Below, piece after piece: positions 24,441 to 35,589 of a stretch of DNA of 64,000 nucleotides. A program made the position numbers and the translations under genes. Location: contig JAMZAV010000051.1 of assembly GCA_024449915.1 (NCBI GenBank), positions 2,046,001 to 2,110,000 on the forward strand, read 5' to 3'. Every line of letters begins with the position of its first letter. Within the stretch, counting starts at the first letter, position 1. This DNA comes from Sweltsa coloradensis. Taxonomy: Eukaryota; Arthropoda; Insecta; Plecoptera; Chloroperlidae. Below the pieces are notes generated by a model. It did no database searches. It was not told the DNA's origin and was given only the letters and a program-made list of their open reading frames with translations.

Positions 24441-25257
24441 CGTCGTTCGTCGGTGTAGGGCGTAACCGCGTAAGCCTCTCAATGAGGAGTTTATGTATAC
24501 TTGCTCAAAAACTTCATATGCAGCAGAAAAGTGTACAATTATTTGTGTAAATTGGTTTCGTGAATGTTCCAACAATATGCTAATTACTTAGTTGAAGCTG
24601 TTTGACAGTATTAATAAATTTAAATGAGTGTATAGTGTAAATTTCTCTGTCCATAGGTAATGTATAATTGTCAAACACTTAGCTGGTTGCATAAAAGTGT
24701 CAACAATATTTACTTTGCTAATGCTTGCAATTATTACTTCAGATAGTGAACGTAAGATTCCTTTCCCAACTTAAAAAAGCGTTGCGTTTTAGCAAAAAGG
24801 GATTGTGTCACTTCCACGCCTATGGACATACACACAACACATACATACCCAATCCCAAGGTTGTCTCGTGGGATTCTTGTTACGGATATCACAAGTATAT
24901 AAGAATATTATTATGGCATTAACAAAATGTACTTTGCAAGAACTAAACATCTATGCATCTACATTGCTCTCGCAAACCATTGAAAAGATGAATTTACTTA
25001 ATTAAATCAACAAGAGTCTATCTTGCGTGCGACTTTCATATGAAACATTTCCGGAGACAGCCTGTTTCTGTTATGTGATTATAACTAAAGGATGTAACTG
25101 TAGATGAGAGGGAAACATTTTCTATAATAACTCAGTCCCAGTGTTCACCTTATGACTGGGTACAATCTAGCGAAAATCATTAGTCGGAACACGTCAGTGT
25201 CTAGTATCGAGCCTCAAACCTCACAATTTAATTTCAATTTTTACCTTGGGAATTAAA
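24441..25257. other. no gene or named repeat seen
   Basis: No supported exon. The overlapping frames at 24725-25005 show no family resemblance. Confidence 0.5.
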
Positions 25258-25440
25258 CCGGCATTTTATAAGGTGCAAAATGCCCCTCTTCAGGACATTA
25301 AGAGCACTCAATCCTTCTCGAGAAAAGACTTCAGTCAGGATTGCCGGTCTCGACGGGTTTTGAACCTCCCGAATCAGAGACAAAAGAGCTTAGCGCTCGG
25401 GTCTAAGTGACTAGGGCAACTCGATTAGAATCGAGCTGTA
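25258..25440 (-). repeat. tRNA-derived SINE
   Basis: The minus strand from about 25438 reads GTTGCCCTAGTCACTTAGAC (degenerate A-box), GAGCGCTAAGCTCTTTTGTC (anticodon-like arm), GATTCGGGAGGTTCAAAACC (B-box) and GAGACCGGCAATCCTGACTG, then a non-tRNA body to about 25258. A/B-box spacing and order are those of a Pol III SINE with a tRNA head. B-box and A-box changes suggest an old, inactive copy. Confidence 0.6.
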
Positions 25441-26440
25441 AATTGGTCCAGTTAATTGAAAATTACACCTTCTAATAACAATCTCAAGTACATTTCACTT
25501 AAAGTAGACGTCCTCCCAGTTCCCATGCATTCAACTCCATGGTTAGGCCAGCTAACTGTTAAGATGGGTTGTAAAACTTTATTATGTATGCGAATAATTT
25601 GAAATTATACAACCAGGAAACTCTTGAAGGCGCAATACTAATAATGTCCAGGGCCTTGGCTGCGTGTTGCAGTAACCTTGAGATTGGCCAGTTGACATGC
25701 ACTGGATAATTACATTTCAACTGAATTACATTAGATAGTCCAGGGGTTTTGTTTAATCTCGTTACTTTCAAATACCAGAAATAGTATAGCCAAAGTACCG
25801 CGCCAAGGGCACACTCAAACACAACACACTTTCCTTCGTTCTGCTTGTTGCAAATCACTCGATTATATTGCATATTTTGAATATATAATTATATAGTTAT
25901 ACGCCATAGCTAAATGTTATCTCATTTGCAGATGGAACAGCCTTAGGTATTCACTATAGGTCCTTTACATAAATATTAAACAAACGATTCAAATTTACAA
26001 GTCTAGACATATGTTTAAAATGTCATATTATTCATACTAATCCAAAAATTGAGTTCTCTCCACACAGACACACACAATTATTATCTCAGTCAGTGTTCAA
26101 AGAAACACGGTTTTGGATCCACAGCATAGAACCAAAAGATCCACATGGTAAATTTTCCGAAATACCAATCGCTTGTAACTTTCTGTGCTTTATTATTTTA
26201 GCGATAATAATTTTTTTTATTGAACATGTTTTTTTATACACTTTAGGCGAGGTAGGAGTGATGAGGAACACTTTTTGCAAGCTTCAAGTTCACAAATTAA
26301 TATTTGTTTGTAGGTCTATTAATCGGATCCTAATGAAAATTTTACACAATATTGTTTGAAGTGGCTTTTGGCAATTGATTCATGGTGAATTCAAACCGAT
26401 ATCTTGGTTCACCGTAGCTCATTTAAAAAAAAACATTTCT
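25441..26440. other. no gene or named repeat seen
   Basis: A 104-codon frame at 25559-25873 (minus) and overlapping frames at 26086-26359 lack family resemblance, splice context or start support. Confidence 0.45.
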
Positions 26441-26965
26441 GGTTATTCCACTTCACCCCAGGAAGATGGGGTAAAAGGGAACAAGTGTTGCCGAGGTCAT
26501 ATCGTGTATATCTATATGTGGGGTAATTAGGAACAGTATTATACACACATGCCTTCAATACAGTGCAAAATAAATTATTGAAATCAAATCAAGCAATTAT
26601 AGCCGAAGATACAGGGCATGAAACATTTGAAATCTGACTGCTGGGGAAAATATTCAAATTTGTGGATTGTTAACACTGTAAAAAATAGTCTGTGTTCCAT
26701 ATTATTATTATTTTTTTTTTTTTTCGAATTGCCAACAAAGAAAAGCCATTCCAAAGAAGTGAGCAAATAACACCATCTATGCTACCAACCACAAAACACA
26801 TAAAACCCTGACAATGCACTTACCCATTGTGCTCCTGTTTACCTCACATGTATCCCATTACCCCAAATGTTCCCTTTTACCTCAGTTAGATGTTCCTTTT
26901 TATCCCAGAAAACAGTGATACTGGGTAAAAGGGAACAAGTCTGAGTTAAAGGGGATGTTTCACAT
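26441..26965. repeat. cluster of GGGTAAAAGGGAACA motifs in both orientations
   Basis: GGGGTAAAAGGGAACAAG (about 26468) and GGGGTAATTAGGAACAG (about 26520) are forward. ACCCCAAATGTTCCCTTTTA (about 26865) and TTCCTTTTTATCCCA (about 26893) are reversed. GGGTAAAAGGGAACAAG (about 26926) is forward again. Related GTTCTTCATTACCCATTGTT and CCTCATAACCCC lie at 33578-33610. Repeated motifs of mixed orientation are typical of subterminal regions of DNA transposons. No clear terminal repeat with target duplication was found. Confidence 0.4.
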
Positions 26966-27411
26966 AAAAAACAAATAAACCAAAAACACATCATGTTGTG
27001 TTTACTTCAAAGGTTATTTGCCCTGACACACTTTGAGGATTTCAAACTGTACTTTTTAAATATATTTATGAGAGCGATGACATGTGTAAAACACATGTAA
27101 GTAAGTGTAAGCCGGACTAGAGCCTGTGGTAAACGTAGTCTGTGTTTTATATTCAATAATTTTACTTTTGGAGTGTTGTAGAACATGTTTTCTTGTGTTG
27201 TTATGTAGTGTGAACTCTATTTATTAAGGGTTATCGTTATCTACAGTTTTCTCGGCTTAATTTGTGAGTAAAAAGCTTTTTAATATCATCTTTTTTACGA
27301 ATTTCTGACAAAAAACAGGTGACGATTAATGACAGCTAATTTTTGTGGTTCATCAAAGAACTTAGAAGAACTTGGCAGATATAAATACACAATTTTCAAA
27401 GTATCAGCAAA

Positions 27412-28272
27412 ATGGTAGCATGCAGAGGTGATGGGGCCAGAATGCTTTTGAGTATGCTGGTTTTTCTAATGATCATTCAAGCATTGAAATTCCAAAGTGA
27501 GTGCTTGTCTAGACAGAAGAACATTCATGTGACAATTCATTGCACCAAATTGCATGAGAACTTACTGATTGTGGGTAGATGCAAAGTTTCGGGCTACGTA
27601 CTATGTGGTTCTAAAATATCATGTAGACGAATGTTTCTTCTGTTCCGTGATTGTTCAAGTGGCCCACCTCGATCTAGGCTGCGTCGAAAACCTACCATGG
27701 CGATCAGTGTTGTGGTGTTATTGATACTTGCGCTCAGTGGGGATATTGAACTCAACCCAGGACCCACAATGGTAAAATCGTCCTCCGAGTCTGTAACCAG
27801 CCAAGATGAGGCAATGAGTGGTATCATTGAGTACCGAATAGTTAATGATCGTCTAGTCTTTTCGAGACTTTCTTGGTGCGCGTCTTCCTGCAAACCACCA
27901 CATCTCTTGCTGGCCAACCTCACTCGATCTCCACGCCGGAAGGTAAGACGTGGCCACTCCCATCTATTGGATGTCGTAAGACCTAGCTTACTGTTTCTTC
28001 TTCTTGCTCTTTGTGGAGATATTGAAATAAATCCTGGACCTCCAATAAGGACATCTCCAGTCTGTTCGATTTGTGGCACCCGTGGTCGAGTAAACCAGTT
28101 ATCTCTCAGTGTGCAGATTGCAAATCTTGGGTTCACAAAACTTGTGCCAGTGTATCGAAGTCTGAGTACAACAACTTCGTCAAAAAAAATGGTTGTTACA
28201 CGTGTTGGAACTGCAATGTGCCTCAGTTCTCCAACTCTTTCTTTGATTCATCTACAACCGGTGACAGTCTAA
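27412..28272 (+). CDS. LINE first reading frame with two 2A-like peptide motifs
   Basis: This 286-codon frame has two copies of the 2A signature D-I-E-x-N-P-G-P: residues 111-118 (27742-27765) and 203-210 (28018-28041). 2A peptides make the ribosome skip the Gly-Pro bond, releasing the upstream product and continuing translation. Here that would give pieces of about 117 and 92 residues plus a downstream part starting with Pro. Each motif follows a hydrophobic run (residues 98-108 and 192-199), so each could also act as a signal or membrane segment. Met96, right before the first run, may be the ancestral start. After the second motif comes the first Cys pair (CSIC, 28063-28074) of a PHD finger. 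The frame then shifts, so the native protein is broken there. 2A-bearing CR1-type LINEs are known from sea urchins. Confidence 0.8.
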   Translation: MVACRGDGARMLLSMLVFLMIIQALKFQSECLSRQKNIHVTIHCTKLHENLLIVGRCKVSGYVLCGSKISCRRMFLLFRDCSSGPPRSRLRRKPTMAISVVVLLILALSGDIELNPGPTMVKSSSESVTSQDEAMSGIIEYRIVNDRLVFSRLSWCASSCKPPHLLLANLTRSPRRKVRRGHSHLLDVVRPSLLFLLLALCGDIEINPGPPIRTSPVCSICGTRGRVNQLSLSVQIANLGFTKLVPVYRSLSTTTSSKKMVVTRVGTAMCLSSPTLSLIHLQPVTV

Positions 28273-28421
28273 ATTCTTCGATTTCAAGCAAGTCTAATAG
28301 GCCTTCTTCTTGCATTTCTATTCTTTCGTTTAATGCAAGGAGTCTAAAAAACGCAAAGAGAAACCCCGATATAAGTGCTTGGTTATTTGCTCATGACCCC
28401 AGATGTGGTTTGCGTGTGTGA
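28075..28421 (+). pseudogene. LINE PHD finger remainder and start of APE endonuclease
   Basis: In a different frame from the 2A region, CADC (28110-28121) is followed by a Trp-Val-His-x2-Cys and later C-x2-C (CWNC), completing a C4HC3 PHD zinc finger whose first Cys pair lies upstream across the frameshift. A Ser/Asn-rich linker follows, then SFNARSLKN, the first conserved strand of APE endonucleases with its Asn. The frame then fails near 28360-28390. PHD fingers in this position are known from CR1-type elements and are thought to help nucleic-acid or chromatin binding. Confidence 0.75.
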
Positions 28422-29319
28422 AACTTGGCTGAACCCATATGTTCAAGACAAAGAAGCAATACCAGACTCATATGTTGTGTTCAGAAAGGATAGATTGGCT
28501 AGTTCTGGAGGAGGTGTATTGATAGAATAAAGCCACACTTTAAGCCTCGCTACATTCCTGAGCTTGACTGCGATGGGGCAGAAATTATCTGGGTAGAATT
28601 CGAGTCATCTAGAGAGAAATACTTGCTGGCATCTGCTTATCGGTCACCAAAAGCGTCTCAAAACGTGAACGATAAATTATTACAATCACTTGTTAAAGCT
28701 CAATCCATTCAAGCAAACTACAAGGGAGTATTTGTGTGCGGGGATTCAATCTGGATGTAACCTGGAATTCTGAGGTACCTTTAGCTAAAACACAATATCT
28801 GAATCTTTTCTCGCCTGTTTTTACGATCTTCTTCTCACTCAACTAACAACGGAAGCAACCAGAATCACTCCCTCCTCAAGATCGATATTGGATCTATTTC
28901 TATGCAATGATCCTTCTCTATGTTCGTCTATCAACGTTGTTCCTGGAGTCAGCGATCACCTTGCTATACTTGCTAAAATTGAGAGCAAACAGAAAGTTTA
29001 CAAATTCATAAACTCGGAAGTATTTTGCTACAGCAGGGCAAACTGGGAGAACCTTTCTAGATATCTTTCCCTCCGACTTCCTGTAATATTTTTAGATATG
29101 AACATTAATGAAGCTTGGATACAATGGAAATCTGAATTTTGGCAGTGTGTGAACGAGTGTATTCCAAAAGTGACAATTAAACATAACAGACGGTCCCCAT
29201 GGATAACTAATGAGATAGTCATTCTTATACATGCGAGAGATAAAGTTTACAAAAAGTGGAAGAAATCGCCGACGGATGCTCGCTGGGAAGAGTACAAAGT
29301 TATTCGTAATCGTGTTTAA
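28393..29319 (+). pseudogene. LINE APE-type endonuclease domain, broken
   Basis: CETWLN, with the catalytic Glu at 28420-28422, is followed by DSYVVFRKDR and GGGVL, the usual APE sequence, then a stop at about 28528. A further part (AYRSPK, then VFVCGD with the next Asn region damaged) continues in another frame. The C-terminal part at 28888-29319 has LDLFLCNDP and the catalytic Ser-Asp-His (28951-28959), followed by the linker toward the reverse transcriptase. The domain nicks target DNA to prime reverse transcription. At least three breaks make it inactive. Confidence 0.8.
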
Positions 29320-30222
29320 AACGTCGTGCGGAAGGCGCATAGTGAATACCTGTGGAATATTGGAAATGACAACAAACGCTTGTGGAAATACATTCACAGC
29401 CGTAAGGGCAGTACGGCTCCAAAGAATTTCTCAGCAAATGGACAGGAACTTAAAGATTCTAAGGACATTGCTTGCGCATTCAATCAATCTTTCTCAAAGA
29501 ATTTCACAAAAGCTGACAGTTCCAGCAACCCTTTCCATCCCAATATTGCAGACATTCCGTTTCCGCTCTCAAATCTTTTTTTTTTCTGTAAACGAAGTTT
29601 TGACTCTCCTCAGCCATATGCGACCTAGTACTGCCACAGGTCCTGACGATCTTCCCCGGAAGAATTCTAAAAGAGTGTGCGTTAGCTATTTCACCGTCAT
29701 TATGTTCAATTTTTAACTTATCGATCTCCACTGGCGCTTTTTCCCGATGACTGGAAAAAAGCAAACGTCGTTCCAGTTTTTAAAAAGGGTGACCCAAGAG
29801 ATGTTGGTAATTACCGCCCAATATCGCTCACCTCGATAGCGTCCAAATTAATGGAGAAGCTCGTGTCACGCCGCATTCTAGAACATCTGCAAAACAATGA
29901 TCTAAAAAACGATAATCAACATGGCTTTCTACCTCGGCGATCATGCGTTACAATGCTGACTCGAGCTAATGACGATTGGCTTCACGCACTTGAGGACAAA
30001 GATGTAAAACAAGTTGATTGTATAGCACTTGACTGGCAAAAGGCATTTGATCAGGTTCCTCACGAAAGACTTCTCTTAAAATTGCATGGCTACAAAATTA
30101 GAGGTAATCTCTACCAGTGGATTAAATCTTTCCTGACTGATCGGACTCAGTGTGTCATATTTAGTGGTTCTTTTTCTCCTTCCGTTAAAGTGGGCATCTG
30201 GAGTTCCCCAAGGTTTCAGTAA
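29320..30222 (+). pseudogene. LINE reverse transcriptase, N-terminal half, broken
   Basis: From 29326 the frame reads RKAHSEYLWN and KRLWKYIHSRKG, the usual linker, and ends near 29626 after a T-run that probably shifted the frame. In another frame MRPSTATGPDDLPR and PDDWKKANVVPVFKKGD, then GNYRPISLTSIASKLMEK (RT motifs 1-2), HGFLPRRSC, and DWQKAFDQVPH (motif A with its catalytic Asp region) follow. The frame breaks at GVPQG near 30197. The enzyme would copy the element's RNA at the nicked target. Confidence 0.85.
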
Positions 30223-31101
30223 TTGGCCCCCTGCTTTTTGATATTTACATGCTTGATCTACCTCAATGTGTTTCTTCAACCTTACTACAGTTTGCTGATG
30301 ATTCAACCGTTTATGCTCCCATTAGATCAATTCTTGATTTTGAAATTTTGCAAAACGATCTCAACAGCATACATACCTGGTCCCCAATAAACAAAATGTC
30401 CTTAAACTCTCTAAAATCTCAATACTTTACATTAACTAGATCAAAAATTTATTTCAAAAATGTCTACTCACTTCAAGGCAAAATTATCCCAAAATGTGAT
30501 TCAATTAAATTGCTTGGAATTACATTAACAAATGATCTAAAGTGGAATTTGCACACTGAATTAGTAAGAAATCGTGCCTCAAAATTACTTGGATTTGTAA
30601 CAAGAAACTTAAACGGCTCGAAGCCTCGTACAATTTCGGACTGCATATCTAACTCTGATTCGGCCTATCATCACTTATGGTATCCCTGCTTGGAATCCGA
30701 CTACTAGAGCTAACTTTACAAAGCTTGAGGCCCAAATTTAAAACCGTGCCACGAAGGCTATTTTACACAAATCAAGTTTTTATTCAGACAGGGCGACGCA
30801 GAGGCTACATGCTTGCGACCTTCCTTCCATTGAAAATTTCTGCAAAGAAGCTGATGTGAAGTTCCTTCGACAACAAATCACTGGTTCTGCAGATCTGAAT
30901 CCATTTCATCGTATCACTCTAGACAATAAACCTCGTAGACATAACCCAGGAACTTTGATCATCCCTCCTCGTGCACGAACTTCATCATATCAAAAGGGAT
31001 TCTACTATCGTTCTGCATCGTTATGGAACACTCTACCGGCTGACGTGAAGACTTCCAGACATTTCAATATTGATATTAGGAACCATTTCAAAATTTCTTA
31101 A
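30195..31101 (+). pseudogene. LINE reverse transcriptase, C-terminal half and C-terminal domain
   Basis: Motif B resumes after a single-base shift (GVPQG then SVIGPLLFDIYM), followed by the catalytic FADD at 30291-30302. KLLGITLTNDLKWN and the thumb follow, until the frame closes at 30707. The C-terminal domain ends in the frame at 30856-31101 with GFYYRSASLWNTLPADVK and a terminal His-Phe-Lys, the common closing pattern of CR1/Jockey-group elements. Two shifts separate these parts, so no intact polymerase exists. Confidence 0.85.
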
Positions 31102-31487
31102 TGAGAACGCATCAATCAAGTAATGACATGCTGGAAGTAATCAAATTATTGTTTACCATTATTTGTACACCCTTGACTGTCAATTGTTCACCATCATTTA
31201 TTCACCCTTTCACTATCTCATTTTATATATTTTGTAACAACCATCATTGTTACCCTTTACTAATTTGTTCACCTTTTACCATCTAATTTTGTATTATTTG
31301 TTAATTTATTTCTATTGTATTTTATAGTGTGGTTTTAAGACGTATAACTAAGCATAGTAAGTTAGACACTTTGTGACTGGGGCCTCATGGCCCTTTTCTA
31401 ACTTTCTATGAGGTTGTACATCTTAATATTCGATTATCTGTACAATTTCTAAAAAAAAATAATAATAATAATAATAAATAAAAAAAA

Positions 31488-32588
31488 CTTTTTGGTAGGT
31501 TGGTAGGAAAACGAAATTTGCATGATTGTGCCATGATTTAACATTGTGCTTATTTTTTATTTGCCCTGTCAAGAGCAAGCCCCTAGCACTCCATAGCGGC
31601 CTTTCGAGAAAACTTATTGCTAATTGACGGCCGCCATTTTATTGGCATTTACATGTGTTTCCTTATGTCTGTCCAATCAGCTGTGCACCCGAGCTTACAC
31701 ACTCAATAAAACTAACTAAAAACTACTTAATTTGGGTATTTACACCTATTCAAGTGGTCCAGACTTCTTTGTACCTTTACAATATATAGTCAAACATATC
31801 TGTATTATTCGATCAGTTCCGTTCCGTTCAGTTCAGTTCTTTATGTACATGTGATAACACTAATACATGCATGGTCAGTAAATTATTAATACCCAGTAAA
31901 CATTGCCAGTAAAACATTAGCTTACAAAGTAATACAATTTAAATTACATTGGAATTCACTTTTGTGTTATCACAGTTGCCTATCACAGATACTGATGAAA
32001 ATATTTATAATTAAAAAATACTGATAAAAAGAAGACTTGACTGGCACAAGGTTAGTGTTCAAATAAGTCATTAATGCTGTAAAAAGCTCTTGTGGTTATT
32101 TTTTTTAAAAATTATTCCTAAAATCGCATGTCTTTTCGATATCGGTAATATGTTTAGGAAGAATATTATAAATCTTTACACCAAGGAAGTCTTGACTTTT
32201 TTTTATGAACGAGGCAGGACATGTACATTCTCATCTGTTCCTGGTGTAATGACAGTGGATGATGCTGTTTATTTTGAGTCTCCCCAGATTAGACTTGATG
32301 TAGCAGGCGACTTCCAGGATATAGAGACTGGCGACTGTTAAAATGTTGAGTTGATGAAAAAGCTGCCGACATGATTGCCTATTGCCGACTTGATGTAGAA
32401 TTCTGATTTTTTTTTTAAGGATAAAAGTCTTTTTTTAAATGGAGAATAGAAGAAGAGCCCCATAGTGATGTGCCGTATATTATAGGCGATTCAAAATGGG
32501 CATGGTAGACACAAAGTGCTGCATCAAGTGACATACATAGTCTGATGGCCCTAATTGCATAGCAAGCTCTGATCAGTCTATTAGCTAA
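31488..32588. other. no gene; part of an inverted repeat
   Basis: Holds the left partner (31611-31650) of an inverted repeat with 33425-33466. A frame at 32090-32341 is unassigned. Otherwise nothing recognised. Confidence 0.4.
31611..31650. repeat. inverted repeat, left partner, around a YY1-like CGCCATTTT
   Basis: TTATTGCTAATTGACGGCCG then CCATTTTATTGGCA matches the reverse complement of 33428-33464 (TATTGCTAATTGGCGGCC... CCATTTTCTTGGCA), with a short GGCC expansion in the right copy. The pair spans about 1.85 kb and could mark the inner or outer ends of a DNA element. GGCCGCCATTTT also resembles a YY1 site. Confidence 0.5.
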
Positions 32589-33169
32589 TTGGATGAGCGA
32601 AGCGAAGACTTTAATTTCACTGACCCCTCAAAAAATTTAGCTCCAATGTTTTTTTGTGTTTGTTTTTCTCTCTGTTTGCTCTCTACCGGACAAACGGCAT
32701 ATGCGATATTGATGAAAATTGGAGGGGACCTTCGAAATCTCTGAACTTAGTCGTGCCACGTTTTTGGGTATAATCGAAGAAATATTTCTCTGCTCATGAA
32801 TATCGTACTTTTACGATTTTTTTTTCGATTTTTAGTGCGATATTTTCGTGACATTTGGGCCGATTCTGACCAAACGGGTGGGGCTACAAAGTTAATATTT
32901 CACATGGACATTAAGGTAATAGTGATGTATTGCATTTTGAAAGAAAAAAGTTGAAACAGTTAGCCAGAATTCATAGAATAAAGGTTTTAATATGAGTTTT
33001 TTGAGGTATATAATAACAATTAACAAGTAACAATAGAAACTTGACAACAATCACCTACAATGCGTTCAAAAAGCACTTGCAAAAGTAAAAAGATCCCACG
33101 CAAACTAAAAACTTACAAAAAAGCTCATCCATCAACGCGACTGATTAAAGCGTTCGCGAAGCGGCCTAG
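32589..33169 (+). mobile_element. Helitron-like non-autonomous element, copy 2
   Basis: Starts TTGGATGAGCGAAGCGAAGA and ends CGTTCGCGAAGCGGCCTAG followed by T at 33170. The first 280 bp track copy 1 closely (CTACCGGACAAACGGCATAT, CCACGTTTTTGGGTATAATC). The middle (about 32880-33115) is different from copy 1, and the last 50 bp match again. So termini are conserved while the interior varies, as expected for non-autonomous elements that pick up or lose internal DNA. Confidence 0.5.
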
Positions 33170-34261
33170 TCTATCTGTATGAGATTGCCAGTCCAAACTG
33201 TTGTGGTATTTTTATCTTTTCGAGGTTAGAATAGCCTAACTTAAAACTCGTATTTTAGAGACTTACTGGTAAAATCCTCGGTAAACACAGATGTAATAAG
33301 ATGCATTCGTTCTTTTAAAATGCTATGTGTAAATATATACTCACAACATGACCTAATAATATTTAAATAGGGCAGACAAAAGGCGAGTTTTAACAAGGAA
33401 AAGATAATTTGACATTTTGCTTTGCCAAGAAAATGGCCGCCGGCCGGCCGCCAATTAGCAATATGTACAGCATCGCTCATGCGTCATCTAGACCCTAACA
33501 TCTTTGGTCAAGAGCATACATCAGAGTACTCGGTAACATTTTTCATTAAAAAAATTTAATAAGAGAGTTTTAGCCCTTGTTCTTCATTACCCATTGTTCC
33601 TCATAACCCCAACCTCCCCTATAGAATATTTCTATTAATTTGTATATAATAATAATAGAATCGATATATTTATAAATTATATTACTTTTCAGGAGCTATT
33701 TGACCCGGATAAATTGCTTGAGTTGAGCTCTAAGGTTGCCATGTTCAATCTTTATATATTGTGTGTGTTATAGTGTATGCTAGTAATAAGTATATATATA
33801 CGACACACGGAAGTCAAGTAGAAATGGAATCGGGCATCTATAAATAAGAACTTGTTTGTGATTTAAAAAACGTTCTAGTTGCCTTGTCTTGTAGCTCAGA
33901 GAATTCAGATCGGAAGTAAGAGGCTAGCAAATTGTTTTCGTTAATATTAATATCGTCGAGTGTGCTAACTAATTCGTTTAATTTGTTTACGTAATTCGTT
34001 TCACTTTTGCTAACGGCCAGCTAGCAAGCTACCGACATTTAGATTATATAAGAACAATTAAAAGGATTTTTGCGGCAGCGCATTAGAATGGGCTGGTTGT
34101 GTAATCGGAAACAATTGTCAGACTCGAGACCTGACCACTGCTCTAGATCCCATCGAATAAGGCCCACGACATTGCAAGATCTCTAGCTAGGAAGGTGGAT
34201 TCACACGTGCTAGGCTTCAAACAAGACGAGCTCACACGTGTTGCGCTATATGAGGCCTTCT

Positions 34262-34262
<1 letters not shown>
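33170..34262. other. no gene seen; inverted-repeat partner and motif copies
   Basis: Contains the right partner (33425-33466) of the inverted repeat at 31611 and, at 33578-33610, reversed copies of the GGGTAA...GGAACA motif seen at 26.4-27.0 kb. No supported exon. Confidence 0.4.

Positions 34263-34300
<38 letters not shown>
34263..34300 (+). repeat. poly(G) tract of 38 bases
   Basis: An uninterrupted run of 38 G bounded by TC and ACGCGTCC. Such a run could form stacked G-quadruplexes. Long G runs are also prone to sequencing or assembly error, so the length may not be exact. Confidence 0.8.
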
Positions 34301-34302
<2 letters not shown>

Positions 34303-35057
34303 GCGTCCAACCACTCTTACTTTCCGAAATTTCTTAAGTTTATTCTTAATTAATGTTAAGCCAATACAATTTTATAACACATTGTACTATTTCCAAAAAT
34401 GCGAGATATGAGTTGGAAAAATTTCTTCCTTAGTCCAATCTTCTTGCGTATGAAAAGAAAAGATTGTTGTGTCAGGGGGGGGGTATACGCGAGTATACGG
34501 CGTATATCCAAAAATAAATATATACCCCTCAGTTCATCTAAACAAAATCCAGGGTAAACGCTGTTTACGGGGACTGTATATAAAAAAGTGCCTAAAACTC
34601 AATACTCCAATCTCACTGTAAGAATCGAAAACGTTTCCAGGGCTGTGCGCCCTAGACCCACGTTGGCTGTTGGGCGTACCCCTTTGACCCCCCCCCCCCC
34701 CCATTGTACAAAATCACGTACTATTAACAGGGAAATATTTTGGATGAAACCACTGCTAAAACCACATTGCGCCCCTGGTTCCCCCCCCCCCCCCACAACC
34801 CAACCCCCGAAAAAGATTGTCGAGCGGTCACCCACTCATTATTTTAGAAATTACCCACTGCGTGTGCACTTATTAGACGTATTTTGCGAACTATAAGGCG
34901 TAAATATAAAAATATTTACTAAAAATAGATCAAACCTATAGTGCAACAATAAATGACAATATAATATTTCAATAAGTCAGTATAGTAAGGAACAAATAAT
35001 TCAATCTTATTTAAAATGTAAAGAGTAGTGATAAGCTAGGTTATTATATTTGTCCCT
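34301..35057. other. G/C-homopolymer-rich stretch, no gene
   Basis: Contains G(9) near 34477, C(14) near 34689 and C(14) near 34780. Reading frames that cross these (34588-34896 and the opposite strand) owe their proline or glycine runs to the homopolymers. CAGGGCTGTGCGCCC near 34639 and TTGCGCCCCTGG near 34768 might be worn ends of a small DNA element. Confidence 0.35.
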
Positions 35058-35372
35058 TAGGGAGAGCGATGCTTCCCTATATGCATCACTTTTCTATCCG
35101 TCCGTCTGTACGTGTGTTACGCCTCTCGATTAAAAACGAACATGACCTAGGAATGGCATGAGGTTTTTTGTGTTGACATTGTTTTTCAACATCATCATGA
35201 TCTATTGTTTTTATGGCCCTGGGGGATAGACCCCCCCCCCCCCAGAAAGTTTGAATATCGTTGTTCTCTACCATTATAGTGAAGCTGGAACAAGCGTGGA
35301 ACAACCTTGGTAAGCTTCTCTCTTTTTCATGAGTGTATACTCCCGTAGGGCCACTACCCTACCTGTGCTTGT
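35058..35372 (+). repeat. R1 repeat, short form (copy E)
   Basis: TTAGGGAGAGCGATGCTTCC, then CCGTCCGTCTGTACGTGTG and AAAACGAACATGACC, ending with ACTCCCGTAGGGCC and CCTGTGCTTGTTG. It lacks the inner block. A C(14) tract lies at about 35230. An inverted fragment of the same family follows at 35590-35700. Confidence 0.55.
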
Positions 35373-35589
35373 TGCTTGTTACTCCCATACCACGGTCAAG
35401 AGAGTACCCAAAATAAGAAGCGAATCAACTTTATCATCAGATCATCAAAGAAGAATAGAGCGTTTCTTTCCACAGTTCCAATCTCGTTGTTAGTGACGAT
35501 ACCGAGTACGGAGAGAGAAAAATTAAAGTTTCTTTGGAGGGGCCGGGTATTTCTTAGCCCTGCCCCCTGAGTCAGGGGCCCTAACTCTA

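Larger units (their letters stand above)
27412..31487 (+). mobile_element. CR1-like non-LTR retrotransposon (LINE), decayed
   Basis: Parts follow in order: a reading frame with two 2A-like motifs, a PHD finger, an APE-type endonuclease, a reverse transcriptase with FADD, and a C-terminal domain ending near 31101. A 3' untranslated region then carries a GGGCC/TCAT/GGCCC hairpin (about 31379-31392) and an (AAT)n-rich tail (31453-31487). PHD plus APE plus RT and a short-repeat tail fit the CR1/L2 group. At least five frame changes and stops break it, so it cannot move by itself. The 5' end is not defined, since the sequence before 27412 shows no boundary. Confidence 0.85.

Noticed and set aside
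25559..25873. 104-codon minus-strand frame
   Set aside because: No domain, no splice context and AT-driven composition; length alone is within chance for a 64-kb window.
27594..28136. 180-codon minus-strand frame opposite the 2A region
   Set aside because: It is the shadow of the LINE reading frame; the plus strand carries the recognisable 2A and PHD motifs.
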